A model generated the notes under the pieces. The model was not told the DNA's origin, made no database searches, and saw nothing but the letters and a program-made list of their open reading frames with translations. From Mikania micrantha (Eukaryota; Streptophyta; Magnoliopsida; Asterales; Asteraceae), in assembly GCA_009363875.1 (NCBI GenBank), contig CM018683.1, positions 43,917,815 to 43,981,814 on the forward strand: a stretch of DNA of 64,000 bases, in the 5' to 3' direction. Position 1 is the first letter of the stretch. The number at the start of each line of letters is the position of its first letter. The position numbers and the translations under genes were made by a program. Positions 1 through 11,399 of the stretch are shown here, piece after piece.

Positions 1-395
1 AAGTGAATCTAACCTAAATAGATGGAGAAGAACCCTGAATCAAAATTTTCGGTAAAAAACAGAAGAGATCGAAATGCTGAATAAGAGTTTTAAGTTTTAA
101 AATCAAACCTGTGGAATTGAATTTCTTGTTTTAAAATTGAGACCCAGCTGAAAGTTATGGGGCTTAAGAAATTACCGAAGGTATTCTGTTAGGGTAAACG
201 AAAGAATAGGGCAATTAATATATTTTTATTATTGAATTAAAATTAATGTTAAAAAATTTTAAAATAGATTTAACAGGTTAATGACAAGTGGCATTTTTAA
301 TTTAAGAATTATTGTGGTAACGACACGTGTCAACTTTAAAGAAAGGATTGATATGGTGATGACACATAGGTAAAAAAATCTTCCTTTATTATAAA

Positions 396-396
<1 letters not shown>

Positions 397-447
<51 letters not shown>

Positions 448-455
448 TATATATA
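397..455. repeat. (TA)n microsatellite
   Basis: Uninterrupted alternating TA from about 397, with one phase slip near 440, ending before GTTTTCATG. Likely length-polymorphic. Confidence 0.95.
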
Positions 456-1202
456 GTTTTCATGTCTTCACAACTTGATAATAATCTAGATAATACTATA
501 TTAAAAATAGTCCATAAAATATTATTCTATATTATTATAATGTGTTTCAGAAAGTTAAAGTAAATAAATTCAAAAATATATGTATATGTATTTTCTTAAA
601 ATCTTTATATGTTTAAAAACTATATTTAAAACTAAATTTAACGAATTTAAAAAAAATATTTTTTTAATAAAACTGATTATATTATCATCAAAATGAATTC
701 GAAAAATATAAAATAATATTTTGAATTTTTAAAATATTTTTATATCAAAACATTACTTTTTAAAATTTATTTAAACAATAAAAATATATATATTAATAAA
801 ACTAAAGTCGAAATATTCTTCAAACTTTTCGTGAATGTTTATAAACATGTTCTATGATTTCTGTAATTTTTTTAGAATTTTTTTAAAATGTTATAATATA
901 TTTTATACATTTATAGCTAGTTATATATCAACAAAAAAACAATAAAAATAAATTCTGAAAAATTCTAATATTTGTACTAAATATTTATAATGATTATTCA
1001 TAATTTTTGTAAATTTTTCAAAATTTTAAAATTAATTTGATATTTTTAGTATATTTTAAACCATTTAATTAAAATTTAAATAGTAAAATAAAAATTCTGA
1101 TTTTTTTTTTGTACAGAATTTTTGACTTTTTTGAATTTTTGGGGTTGATTTGGATAGTGAAATGAAAAAAATAACTAAATTTGGGTTTAATGTCAAAAAG
1201 CA

Positions 1203-1266
1203 GTCAAGCAGGATTCGAACCCGAGACAATGTATTTCAAATTCTCCACCTAACCACAAAGGCATCT
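1203..1266 (-). other. tRNA-like / Pol III box fragment
   Basis: On the minus strand an exact B-box-like GGTTCGAATCC (complement of 1211-1221) lies about 35 bases after GTGGTTAGGTGG, which resembles an A box. I cannot fold a full cloverleaf, and there is no clear acceptor stem or CCA context. A decayed tRNA or the head of a tRNA-derived SINE are both possible; a functional tRNA is unlikely. Confidence 0.3.
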
Positions 1267-1781
1267 TGTTTCCATTGAACTGAATTCTTTTAAAAATAAA
1301 AAATCACATTCAATCCCAAATTTGCTATGAACCCTAGATCGAATCCGTTCCAAATCCTGTTAAAATGATTATTGTGAGAGTCTAAAACCATAGGGCTTTT
1401 GATCTACAACCTAAATTGAATCTAATGACACTAGAATTAGCGAGTTGATGAAGTATTGAGCGAATACCGATCACTCTTGGTCGAGGTCCCTTCTTGAGCC
1501 AATTTCTTGAGTTTTGCTTGATTCCAGAGAGAGTTTCTAGTGTGGTTTGATTCGAAATGATAAAATAAATAAAACCCATATGATTATGGGGTTATTAAGA
1601 CCAAAATGTTCGAATATGATTATAGGTTTAACGTTACGGTTTGGGTTAATCAAACGACGAAAATAAGCTAGGAACGTTAGAAATCCAATTTGGATCATGG
1701 GGCATCAAAAACCAATTCGTTTATCACATTAATAGGTGATTAAAAGCCCTTGCCGGCGTTGGCCGGACTACGATGACATAG

Positions 1782-2165
1782 TGTCACACCCCGAATGACA
1801 GCGGAATATATTAGGGCGCGATTGTGATTGTTCATAACTCATGGCGCTACTTTGTAAGTTTCAGTATTTACACATTTAATTAATTCAAAACACAATATTG
1901 ATTTAAACATAAAATTTAATCACAAAACAAATCCGCACATTACCTCATGAATTGATACAAAAACTTGTTTAATGTTTTAACAAGGTCCAAAGTTCCTAAA
2001 TGAATCATCCAAGCTTCTGACATGTTACACATGTAAAATAAGATTTGATCAACTATTTGCATAGTTGGTGAGATTTCAACCAATTTGATATTTTGATATA
2101 TATATATAAAGAAATAAGATGCAACGATAGTCTAATAAGAATTGATCTAAGGACACACACACACA
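1782..2165 (-). mobile_element. LTR-retrotransposon LTR end fragment
   Basis: Starts TGTCACACCCCGAATGACAG, the same kind of terminus as the minus-oriented LTRs at 51954, 56060 and 62244 (TGTCACACCCC and TGTAACACCCC ends). No primer-binding site adjoins it, so it is a solo or broken LTR, apparently cut by the Helitron end near 2165. Confidence 0.4.
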
Positions 2166-2175
2166 AAAGGTTAGA

Positions 2176-2196
2176 AACCCGTGTGTCACACGGGTT
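2176..2196 (-). other. Helitron 3'-terminal hairpin
   Basis: Perfect inverted repeat, AACCCGTGTG and CACACGGGTT around one central base, directly followed on the minus strand by TCTAACC. CCCGTG...CACGGG stems are typical of plant Helitron 3' ends, where they act as the stop signal of rolling-circle transfer. Confidence 0.65.
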
Positions 2197-2319
2197 GACC
2201 AAAAATCACTGATATAATCCATAAATATATGAAATAGGAAATTAGCAAAAACCCATACCACTTCAAAATAAGAAAATCAAATCAAACATAGAATGTATCA
2301 GTTGTAAGTAAGTTATCAA

Positions 2320-5300
2320 TCTCTAAAAATTTCTTTATAGACCACATTAAATGTTTTATTCGCTGGCTTTCCTTCTGCATCTAATATTATTAATTTAATT
2401 CCATCCCTACTCTTGACTCTTGATAGTGCCACATACAATTGTCCATGAAGACTGGTTGTCTCAAATACAAGCCAGCTCTTGATAGTGATTGTCCTTGGCT
2501 CTTATTAATCGTCATCGCATAACATACCAAAATTGGAAATTGTCTTCTCTAAAACTTGAATGGAATCTTTTTTTTTCTGAAGGTATCATACTAATTCTTG
2601 TAATAAACACGCGAGAACCAATATTACCTCCTGATAGAATTTTTGCTTCTATGACATGTTTACCAAGAGAGATGACTTGGAACCTTGTACCATTGCACAA
2701 ACCATTTTGTTGGTCAATGTTTCTTAGGTGCATCATCGGAACACCAACCTTCAGAACCAACTTATGATTCTATAATCCAGAAAGCTTAATGGTATTTAAA
2801 AGATCAGGTGTGTATAAACTTTGCTGCAATGGATCATTAAAATGCTCTGTTTGACAAATACTATCTGAACCAAGACACTCCTTTTCATCTCGTGAAAAAA
2901 GTGATATGAACCGCTCATTGATTTCTTGAACAACCTCGTTTGTAGGAGCAAGTATTGCTCTTTCAAGAAATAAATCAGAATTTCCAAAATTTTAAAGAAC
3001 TGAAGGATAAACAAAGTCAATCAAACTTTGAATGGGATCTGCATATTGACTGATTAAAAGATCATCAGGTATCTCTATAATTGCTTCATCATCATTGATA
3101 CCACCGACTTTTCCTTCACCTATATCCAACAACCATTTTCCAAAGTTGTTTGTCTGCTCGATGTCAGATGCCAAAGCCCTAATGGTTAACCTCATATTTC
3201 TTGTTTACCTGAGAAGCTTGCATTTTTCCCAGAGATAAGATGAACTTAAAAAATGCGTTTACAATTTTTTGTCTACCTCCATTGGGAACAATAGGAAGAA
3301 TTTTCCTAAAATCACCACCAAAAACAATAACTTTACCCCCAAATGGGATGTCCGAATTCACGGAAGTACAAGAATTGAATATATCTTTCATTATTCTGTC
3401 TAGTGCTTCAAATGCATGTTTATGCACTATGGTGCTTCATCACGTATTATCAATTTTGTCTCCTTCAATAGATTTGCAACATCACTTTGTGCTTTTATTT
3501 GGAAAACTGAATCCTCGGTAAGATTAAAAAGAATATGAAATCTAGAATGAGTTGTCCTACCTCCTGACAACAACAATGATGTAATCCCACTCGAGGCAAC
3601 ATTCAATACAATTTTAGCTTTTGATCTTATGACTGCAGATAATTTCTTCCATAAAAAGGTCTTACCAGTTCTACCATAGCAGTAAACCAGAAACACACCT
3701 CATTCGTTACCTTCAACATCTTTCATGATATCATAAAAAACCAATCGTTGTTCATTTGTTAAGGAACTTAGAAGAGTATGTAGCTCATCTTGAAGGTTGG
3801 TAATGTCATAAGATAGCTCCTCATGAATCAAACGATTGTTTAAAGAAGATAATGAATCATCATCTGGATAAGGCATACATGCAAATCTTGCTAGTGTACT
3901 GTTGTTACGAACCACAAATTTCTCAATTTCAAACAAAGTTAGGTTCTTGATTTCACTTTTGTGAGAGATAAACATGTAGAATGTAAATAAATGTTATGAT
4001 TTATGTAAGTGTTTTAGCAAACATATATCCTCAACATTAAAAACATGTATAATATAAAAATTATAAAAATATGAACATAACAATATCTATTTATTGTGAT
4101 TTAAAAAATAATGATGATATATGTCGAAAATATACTATCTTGTAAAGTAATAACCTATAATTAAATGTGTAATCATAAATCAATTTACATAGAAGGTTTA
4201 GTATTTTTTTTGTTGCATATAAAGAATGCCATCAGACAAGTATTCCCATGTATTTTTCCACACAAAATCAGGTCGAGATAGAGAGTTTGACAACAACATT
4301 GTAGCAAATAGATTACAAAGAAAATATTTCTAACCGTGATGACTTGCTTCTTTAATGGCCTTGATGTACTCCATATCATCATCCAAAAGTCCAAGTGCAT
4401 AGCATGTGTCTCTGAATGTTTGAAATTGTTGACCATCAACAGTTTTAATCTCTTCAAATGATTTTGGTCCTCTAACTTTGTTTAAAAGAATCCTAAAAAA
4501 AATAAGCTACACTCAAAGATTGAGAGACGGAATGAATTCTACCAATTGCAAAGCCTATCTTTCTTGGTACCCAACGCCTCTGATCAAGTTTCCACACAAA
4601 CTTAGTAGGAAATTCAATATAACCCAATTGACGTTCTCCTTCATATATTTCGTTACATTTCATCCATGATAAGAACATTGATGAAGCAACGGATGGTTTG
4701 TTTAGGACATTGTTAATATCAACATCAGCACCGTAGATAACTTGTGGTCGCCCAGGAAGATGAAAAGGAAGCCTGATAACGGAAGGAGTCATATAATGAA
4801 CATCATATGCAAAGATCCTCCATGTTACCTCACATGCAGAAATATATCTACAGTCATAATATTGTTTTATTTCATCTTTTTCATCATCTTGATTTTCTCC
4901 TTGGTCAAATTGTATTACAACTACTGTTGCTTGATCCGGACCTTAGTTGATGTAATTAAACAAATACTTGATGGACCCACTTTGATTGCACCACTCAACA
5001 TTTATATGCGCCTAATATCTTTTCAAATGTGTTTTATTGTATGCAAAAACACTTCGTTTATCTAATTTAACACCAGGTTTTTCAACAAAGTATCCAGAAT
5101 CTCTTCTTTTGTACATGGGGAAGCCTTTTGGATCCAAAGTTGTACGATTACAAAAATTTTTTGAACAAATTTTATCAATCATACAATAGCAATTCATGTT
5201 ATAATAATCGCAAGGACCATGAATCATGAACTCACTCACAAATGAATACAATTGAGGATCCTCATTCTTGTCAGGTATCTCCGAAGAAATAAACGCGTCG

Positions 5301-6885
5301 ATATGGTCAACAGTAGGAAACTTGTGATCACTATGCATGAACAAACATTTGTATGGATGGGGCAGTCCACGTTTTTGAAACTCAATTGTATGTACAACTA
5401 TAATAAAAATATAAATATACAATTATGTAAAAATGCATGTAATGTTGTTGAAAACAAATTACAAAAAAAATAATTTAGAAATCAAATGTGTTCATGAGTT
5501 TGGTTTTTTCCATTATGTTTTCCGTATTTCGAAATGTATAATAGACTTCTCTATGTATTATTTTTACTATTCAACCCACCCATGTAAAACCAAGGATTGA
5601 AGGCTACTTTTTAAAGACAATTAAAAAAAATAGCATACCTGCTTGGACCTTACCAAGTAATGAGTTATCCTTTAAGTCTTTGATGATTGCATCAACCTTA
5701 ATCTTAAACAATCTGCATAATATATATGGCCTGTCTTCAGGATTAATAGATGTATCTTTAAGAAATCTTTTTACCTCAGGCCACGTTGGATTACATGTTA
5801 CCATGAAGAACAAATCTGGATATCCATACCATTTACTTAAAGATATAGCATCCAAATAGTTTTGCAACATGTATCGAGCACCTCTGGTAAAAGAAGATGA
5901 CAATATGACATGTTGACCAAGGCTAGCAATATTTTCACTTCCATGAAATTGTTGGCTGCAAAGATTCTCATACGATTCACATCTGAGAACTTTTTGTTGC
6001 TTACGTATGTAGTAGAGCCTTTCACTTTCAATCCTTGTATATGCATCTACCAAAAACTATTGGAATAACCTTCTTGAATTGAGAATCAATTATAAGTAGT
6101 TTACTCGTTCTTGAATGCTATACGAAAAAAACTCCCTCATTGTACAATTTGGTCGTTTCATGATTCCTAAAGTTTTAATATTTCTATGTGGGATGTCAAC
6201 TCTATAACCATCATCACCATACGAAAAAGAAAAGGATATTGTAGTGAAAGATATGAAGGATGGAGTTCACTTATACGTTGTAGAGTTATAGATTGTATTT
6301 CAACAATAATATCACGACTATCAAAAGTGGCAACTTCAGATGTAGATGGTAACTTGTACGTCCTTCCATCTTTTTCTCTTTTTCCAATTAGTCGAAGTTT
6401 AAGGTTAAGAGCTGGATTTTCATTGAAACAATCTCTTACCATCCTATAACACTTGACAAGCTCATTATCTGAATCTAACATAACTTTTAAGTCTTGTATA
6501 ATTTCAAGATCGAGCGACTTTGAAGTTGATGTAGAAGTTTTGTTAGATTCCTAGTAGAAACACAAATAAACAGTTAGTGTTAAACATGATATTATTTATT
6601 TAAAAAAAATCTGTACACGTGTGACAATTATCATAATGGTCATTTTGTAGATACATACCTATATAAGCTTTGTCTATTTGAAACCTAATTATCTTTGTCA
6701 TAGATGTATAGTTGAGATAATTTTGATTTTGATCCATTTGAAGGCAAAAGACTTCCCATAGTATGATAATTTTGACCACTTATTCTGAATATGAATGGAG
6801 CATTTCCTTTATTAATGGATGAATCAACCTTACCACCCATTGAAGTAAAAGAGACATTGAATTGTAACGACGAATGTTTTTCATA
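2320..6885 (-). pseudogene. Helitron Rep-helicase (HUH endonuclease plus Pif1-type helicase), broken
   Basis: Family role: nicks and copies the Helitron by rolling circle and unwinds DNA in the nucleus. Read on the minus strand, blocks follow family order: an N-terminal block at 6870-6660 (FTSMGGKVD, SGQNYH, QLYIYD); the Helitron-like N domain (ELHPSYLSLQYP near 6230; NPTWPEV near 5780); Rep motif 2 at about 5365 (GLPHPYKCLF); motif 3 near 4955 with both tyrosines (KYLFNY); FPTKFVWK near 4600; LGLLDDD near 4375; helicase Walker A near 3680 (CYGRTGKTF); Walker B (DEAP) near 3432; GGDFRKILP near 3310; and the C-terminal NGTRFQV...GKHVIEAK block near 2680 running to 2320. Stops and frame changes occur throughout. 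The HxH of motif 2 reads HPY and Walker A has R for G, so both active sites are damaged. Spacers near 5430-5600 and 6480-6660 could be introns or insertions. Confidence 0.85.
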
Positions 6886-6889
6886 AAAT

Positions 6890-8577
6890 ACTTGCTTTTA
6901 GAATCCACACATCGAAAAAGACTTCGATACGCGATGATTCTCCTTGGTGGAACGGGGTGAGTCCAAAATATCTAAAAATCTCCGGATTTCTTCGCGGTAT
7001 GCCAAGCCCCTATCAGGTCTCTTGGCGGTATGCGATGAAGAGGTGGCCCGAATAGATCAGATTGAAGAATCAGATTTCATGCGGAAGACTTATATTTTTC
7101 TTCTCTCGAACTTACTCACTTCCAGAATGATCAAATCAATCTCAGAGCACCAAAACTTGGATTTCAAGCTGTTGAATCATCACAAGCAAGCCAGGGATCA
7201 TGTCTACAACATCTGATCGTTGATTTTAGTCCGAAAATTCTTCCGAACGGGTAACAATTCGTTTTCTCCTAGTAGTTTGATAATGAAAGGATTAGATCAA
7301 GTTTTTGAACGTAATGCGATAGTTATTGTTGTTGATTATTGCCTACATGATGGCTATGAATGGTTAGAAACGAAGAACTCAATATGTTAATGGTTAGATC
7401 CTTGTTTTGATCCGTCATAATGCCCGTTTATCATGAAACCGTATCATAGAAACCGTTTTAGTGATATAATCAACAACAATACCTATTTGGTTAATCTGAG
7501 AACATCCTGATTAATCCAATGAGTCATCAGCCTTGTATGAGGAACCTGAGTCATTGTAGGTTCCCACATTATCATACATTGTATGGTATTCAATTAAAAA
7601 CAACTGATTAAGAATTTAATGTCAGTTTGATGACTTCAAATGCAATGTCCTTGACATTAAACGTTAGGAAAGATCTAATAAATAGATTAAAACATAAATA
7701 ACTCATAAAACATTAACCAATGCAGAACTAAACTACAAACCCAAGTATGCGCGTTAACTATTGACTTCGACATTTCAGGTGAGTTTCGTACAACCCCTTT
7801 TCTTTTTAATTATTTACAAACATCAGGGTATTACTGTGAATCTGTTCTTAAACGTATGATATGCTTCACTGTTATTTGTGTGATTTCATGTGATTTCATG
7901 GGATTTTGCACGTATCTTTCTATCACGATATAAAAAGTCCTCATGTATCAAACCGTATCTAGTAAACCCATGTGGGGCCGAACAAGAAACAATGATAGTA
8001 CTATTGGCTGACAACCCATTTGCTAGGAGCTTGCAACTCTTCTTGGTGTAAATGTTTGTTAACTGTTTCCAATATCAGCTTAATGTATGTTATAGACATT
8101 AAGAATGAGGCACAAAGATATTTACCGACGGGTAGTATCTTCACAGAATAGAACATTCAGCTCGAAAGGAACTAGATATGGGTCCCATGGTTATCTGTGG
8201 CACTGTGTATCAATGACTTGCATATCATATCATATTGTGCTGGATCGTTTATTACGAACTCACTAGCTTTAAACTCACTTGTCAAACTTACAAAGTTTTT
8301 GCATGTAGACAGTGACGACGTGTGAGATTGCACTATTAGGAACTTGTGAATAAATAACTCAGTTTGTTTAGTGTGTTTAAGTTGAGAACGTGAACTTGTG
8401 GCTTATAATGACATTATTTTCCTTGTAATGTATTATCTGTAAGTTAACCTTGTGTGTTGTGATATCGGATCTAGTAACTTGCAACCCATTTTTTGGGACA
8501 CCACCACTATGCTTCCGCAAACTTCTCAGAGTGATCTGTGACATCATCATCATGTGACAGGAGGTGGGGGTGTGACA
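6890..8577 (+). mobile_element. Gypsy LTR (element X, 5' LTR)
   Basis: Ends GGGGGTGTGACA and is followed after three bases by a primer-binding site, so this is a plus-strand 5' LTR. The stretch with GTGAGTTTCGTACAACCCC at about 7781 recurs at about 43259 in the LTR after the X-like pol fragment. The left boundary is not defined by a TG end; the Helitron coding remnant stops at about 6885. Short ORFs here are not genes. Confidence 0.6.
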
Positions 8578-9350
8578 GAGTGGTATCAGAGCCACAGTGT
8601 AACATTAGTGCCCGAACAGTAGTTCGGAACAGTGTAAGGTACATTAGACTTTAGTGTTGAACTATATGTAATACTTGTTATATGCAATTAATATTAAATG
8701 CTTATGAAACTGTTTGTGAGGCCCTGATACCGGGTGCCTCACAGAGGTTCGTTTTTATCATAACACATAGCTCTTAAACTAAAAACTTTCATAACTAGTA
8801 GCGGAAATTAAAACATAGTCTGTCAAACATGAATTAATGTCTGAATTAAAACATAACTCAGTTTGTTTAGTGTGTTTAAGTTGAGAACGTGAACTTGTGG
8901 CTTATAATGACATTATTTTCCTTGTAATGTATTATCTGTAAGTTAACCTTGTGTGTTGTGATATAGGATCTAGTAACTTGCAACCCATCTTTGGGACACC
9001 ACCACTATGCTTCCGCAAACTTCTCAGAGTGATCAGTGACATCATCATGTGACCGGAGGTGGGGGTGTGACAGAGTGGTATCAGAGCCACAGTGTAACAT
9101 CAGTGCCCGAACAGTAGTTCGGAACAGTGTAAGGTATAGTAGACTTTAGTGTTGAACTATGTGTAATACTTGTTATATGCAATTAATATTAAATTCTTAT
9201 GTAACTGTTTGTGAGACCCTGATACCGGGTGCCTAACAGAGGTTGGTTTTTATCATAACACATAGCTCTTAAACTAAAAACTTTCATAACTAGTAGCGGA
9301 AATTAAAACATAGTCTGTCAAACATGAATTAATGTCTGAATTAAAACATA
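8354..9350. repeat. Direct tandem duplication, 499-bp unit
   Basis: 8354-8852 and 8853-9350 are direct copies. Each holds the end of LTR X, a primer-binding site, about 120 bp of leader and the first ~140 bp of element A's LTR. At least ten base differences and small indels separate them, so the duplication is old. The junction shares the short microhomology ATAA. Confidence 0.9.
8581..8594 (+). other. Primer-binding site (initiator tRNA-Met), element X
   Basis: TGGTATCAGAGCCA, the standard plant retroelement site complementary to the 3' end of initiator methionine tRNA, three bases after the LTR end. A duplicated copy sits at 9076-9089. Confidence 0.85.
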
Positions 9351-9632
9351 AACGATTGCCAACACCATCGGATTCTCTATCTTGATGCCCAAGCTCCATG
9401 CTTCCTCTTACCTTAGCTCTAACTTGACATGCATGCTAAAATGTCAGCTTACGCCGGCGAGTTCTAGTTTTCATAAAACGTCGTAAAAGTTTTGTTAAGT
9501 TAAAACATATCTAACATAAAACATCATTTCCTTCACTTAATCCAAAACCTTGTCACATAAACATCATAATCATTATCATCATACAACCACTACCACTAAT
9601 TGTAACAGTGGGCTTATGCCAGCACAAGGCTC

Positions 9633-9884
9633 CATACCCTGTTATAGTCAGGTTGACTATCATACCCTGTTATAGTCAGGTTGACTCTCATACCCTGTTA
9701 TAGTCAGATTGATTCTCATACCCTGTTATACTCAGGTTTACTCTCATACCTTGTTATAGTCAGGTTGACTTTCATACCCTGTTATAGTCAGGTTGACTCT
9801 CATACCCTGTTATAGTCAAGTTGACTCTCATACCCTGTTATAGTCAGGTTGACTCTCATACCCTGTTATAGTCAGCTTGACTTT
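9633..9884. repeat. 28-bp tandem repeat, nine copies
   Basis: Nine end-to-end variants of a unit beginning CATACCCTGTTATAGTCAGG. It is the counterpart of the 29-bp array in B's LTR. Some monomers keep the ATAGTC...GACTAT inverted repeat; others have lost it. Confidence 0.95.
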
Positions 9885-11126
9885 CATACTTACCCACCAC
9901 AAGTACTGGAGCATCATTCTTAGATATCCCATAACGAGTATGGGAACATCGTCCATTCATCATACATGATATACTAGCATCATATCATCATTCATCATAA
10001 TCATCATAACATTCCATGCTAGCATCATAATGTCATTCATCATAGTCATCATGGCATCATAAACATGTCACGCTAGCATCATTTCATATCATAACATCAT
10101 GGCATCATGTATATATATCATGCTAGCATCATAGTCATAACATCATACTTCCATCCTAGCAACCTAGGACTTTTCATAACATTCTATAACTATCATCATA
10201 GTTATTATCATAATGCATGTTATCATACAGTCATCATCATATCATATCATTATCCTATTCATCATCATAACTCATTTATCATGCATTCATCATACTTAGC
10301 ATATTCTCATGCATATTTCATCATACAACAAGCATTCATCATAACGCATCATAAACATATTTACAGCATGTATGTCAGCCCAAAACATAGTTACACATAA
10401 CATGTTAAAGTAGGGCATCTAGAACTCACCTGATAGTAGCTCCTTGTCTTAGCCGAACTCCTTAGCTAAGACTTAGGAACCTACATCAGTTGATCTTCTC
10501 ATTACATTACATTACATTCTTAGACTTAGAACTTATTCTAAGTCCTAATAGCTACTAGTTCCCCCCTTATAAGTTCAAGTTCTCGAAACTTAGCTAAGTA
10601 TTCGAAACCCTTGAAGTTCACTAAGTACCCATGTACACGAAATCCACAGAGTACACGAAATACATGAGTACACGAAATACTTGAGTACACGAAACATGGT
10701 TCACGAACCATAGTTCTCGAAATAATGTTCTCGAAACCACATACCCGAAGTGGTTCGGATACTGTATTTTGAGTACATTTTCGGGTAATCATATTTTCAA
10801 CATGAACATCTCAGAAATCTATCTAAGGCTTTGGGGAGCTAGTTTTAGGTTCCTTATGGCATTACCAACACGGTGGAACCGCAAAGTTTCGAACTTTATG
10901 CATAAAGGTGTGAGCTTTATGCCTAAGGTCACTTTTGTATAAAAATCCTAACTTTACCGTTTAGAACACTTAATTGATGTTTGATGATCCTACTAGTAGC
11001 TTCTCGTGTGTTCCTTGTTCTCCTTGAGCGAATTATAGCCGATTTTGGGTGTTCTCGAACTCCATTTCAAGTACCTGAGAGAGAATGCGCTTCCAGCCAA
11101 AGGTGTGCGCGTTTCCCAAGGCACTC

Positions 11127-11135
11127 ATATATATA
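11127..11135 (-). promoter_or_regulatory. TATA box of element A LTR
   Basis: TATATATAG-type sequence (reading CTATATATA on the minus strand), about 200 bp inside the LTR start, the same relative place as the TATA of B. Confidence 0.6.
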
Positions 11136-11337
11136 GGCAAGGTTCTCGAACCAGGTGCTCGAAATTGGGTTTCTCGAAATAAATATCGAGTACTGGATTT
11201 CAAGAACTTGAATTCGAGTACGTGAAATCGGGAACTAAACTTAGTTTAAATTTTTGTCTATTTTCCTACAAGTTTATTATCCGTTATGCATTCGTAAAAT
11301 TCAGATAACTTGGATTAGAAAATTTCGGGGTGTTACA

Positions 11338-11352
11338 AGTCTCCCCTCCTTA
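11338..11352 (-). other. Polypurine tract, element A
   Basis: Minus strand reads TAAGGAGGGGAGACT directly before the LTR TGTAACA. Such tracts prime plus-strand DNA synthesis. It matches B's tract. Confidence 0.8.
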
Positions 11353-11399
11353 TATTAGGTTTCATCTCGAAACCTGCCTCGTTACATATCAAACAAATG

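Larger units (their letters stand above)
1..1780. other. AT-rich intergenic DNA, no gene seen
   Basis: Very AT-rich sequence with many stops in all frames. Apart from the (TA)n tract and the tRNA-like stretch listed separately, I see no coding, LTR or terminal-repeat structure. It may be old, unrecognisable repeat DNA. Confidence 0.6.
2165..6890 (-). mobile_element. Helitron, autonomous type, decayed
   Basis: A rolling-circle transposon recognised by its broken Rep-helicase gene (2320-6885, minus) and a 10-bp perfect hairpin at 2176-2196 followed in the sense direction by CTAA, as expected near a Helitron 3' end (hairpin then CTRR). The expected T after the terminus is absent (C instead), so the exact end is uncertain by about 10 bp. 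The 5' TC end was not found. It lies between an LTR fragment and LTR X. Confidence 0.72.
9210..11337 (-). repeat. Element A 3' LTR (2128 bp)
   Basis: In plus coordinates it runs TGTGAGACCC...GGGGTGTTACA, so TG...CA bounded. It holds nine 28-bp repeats (9633-9884), an ATCATC-rich stretch (9960-10380), a cluster of GAGTACACGAAAT-type motifs (about 10610-10770 and 11140-11230) and a minus-strand TATA at 11127-11135. The same parts occur in the same order in B's LTR. Confidence 0.85.

Noticed and set aside
1203..1266. Functional tRNA gene
   Set aside because: Only the B box is convincing; no acceptor stem or full cloverleaf could be drawn.
9633..9884. Possible CRISPR-like array
   Set aside because: Repeats are contiguous with no unique spacers, inside a plant LTR; a tandem minisatellite.
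10107..10400. Open frame on the plus strand rich in Tyr, His and Ser
   Set aside because: It lies in the ATCATC-rich part of element A's LTR; codons follow the simple repeat and there is no start context or homolog.
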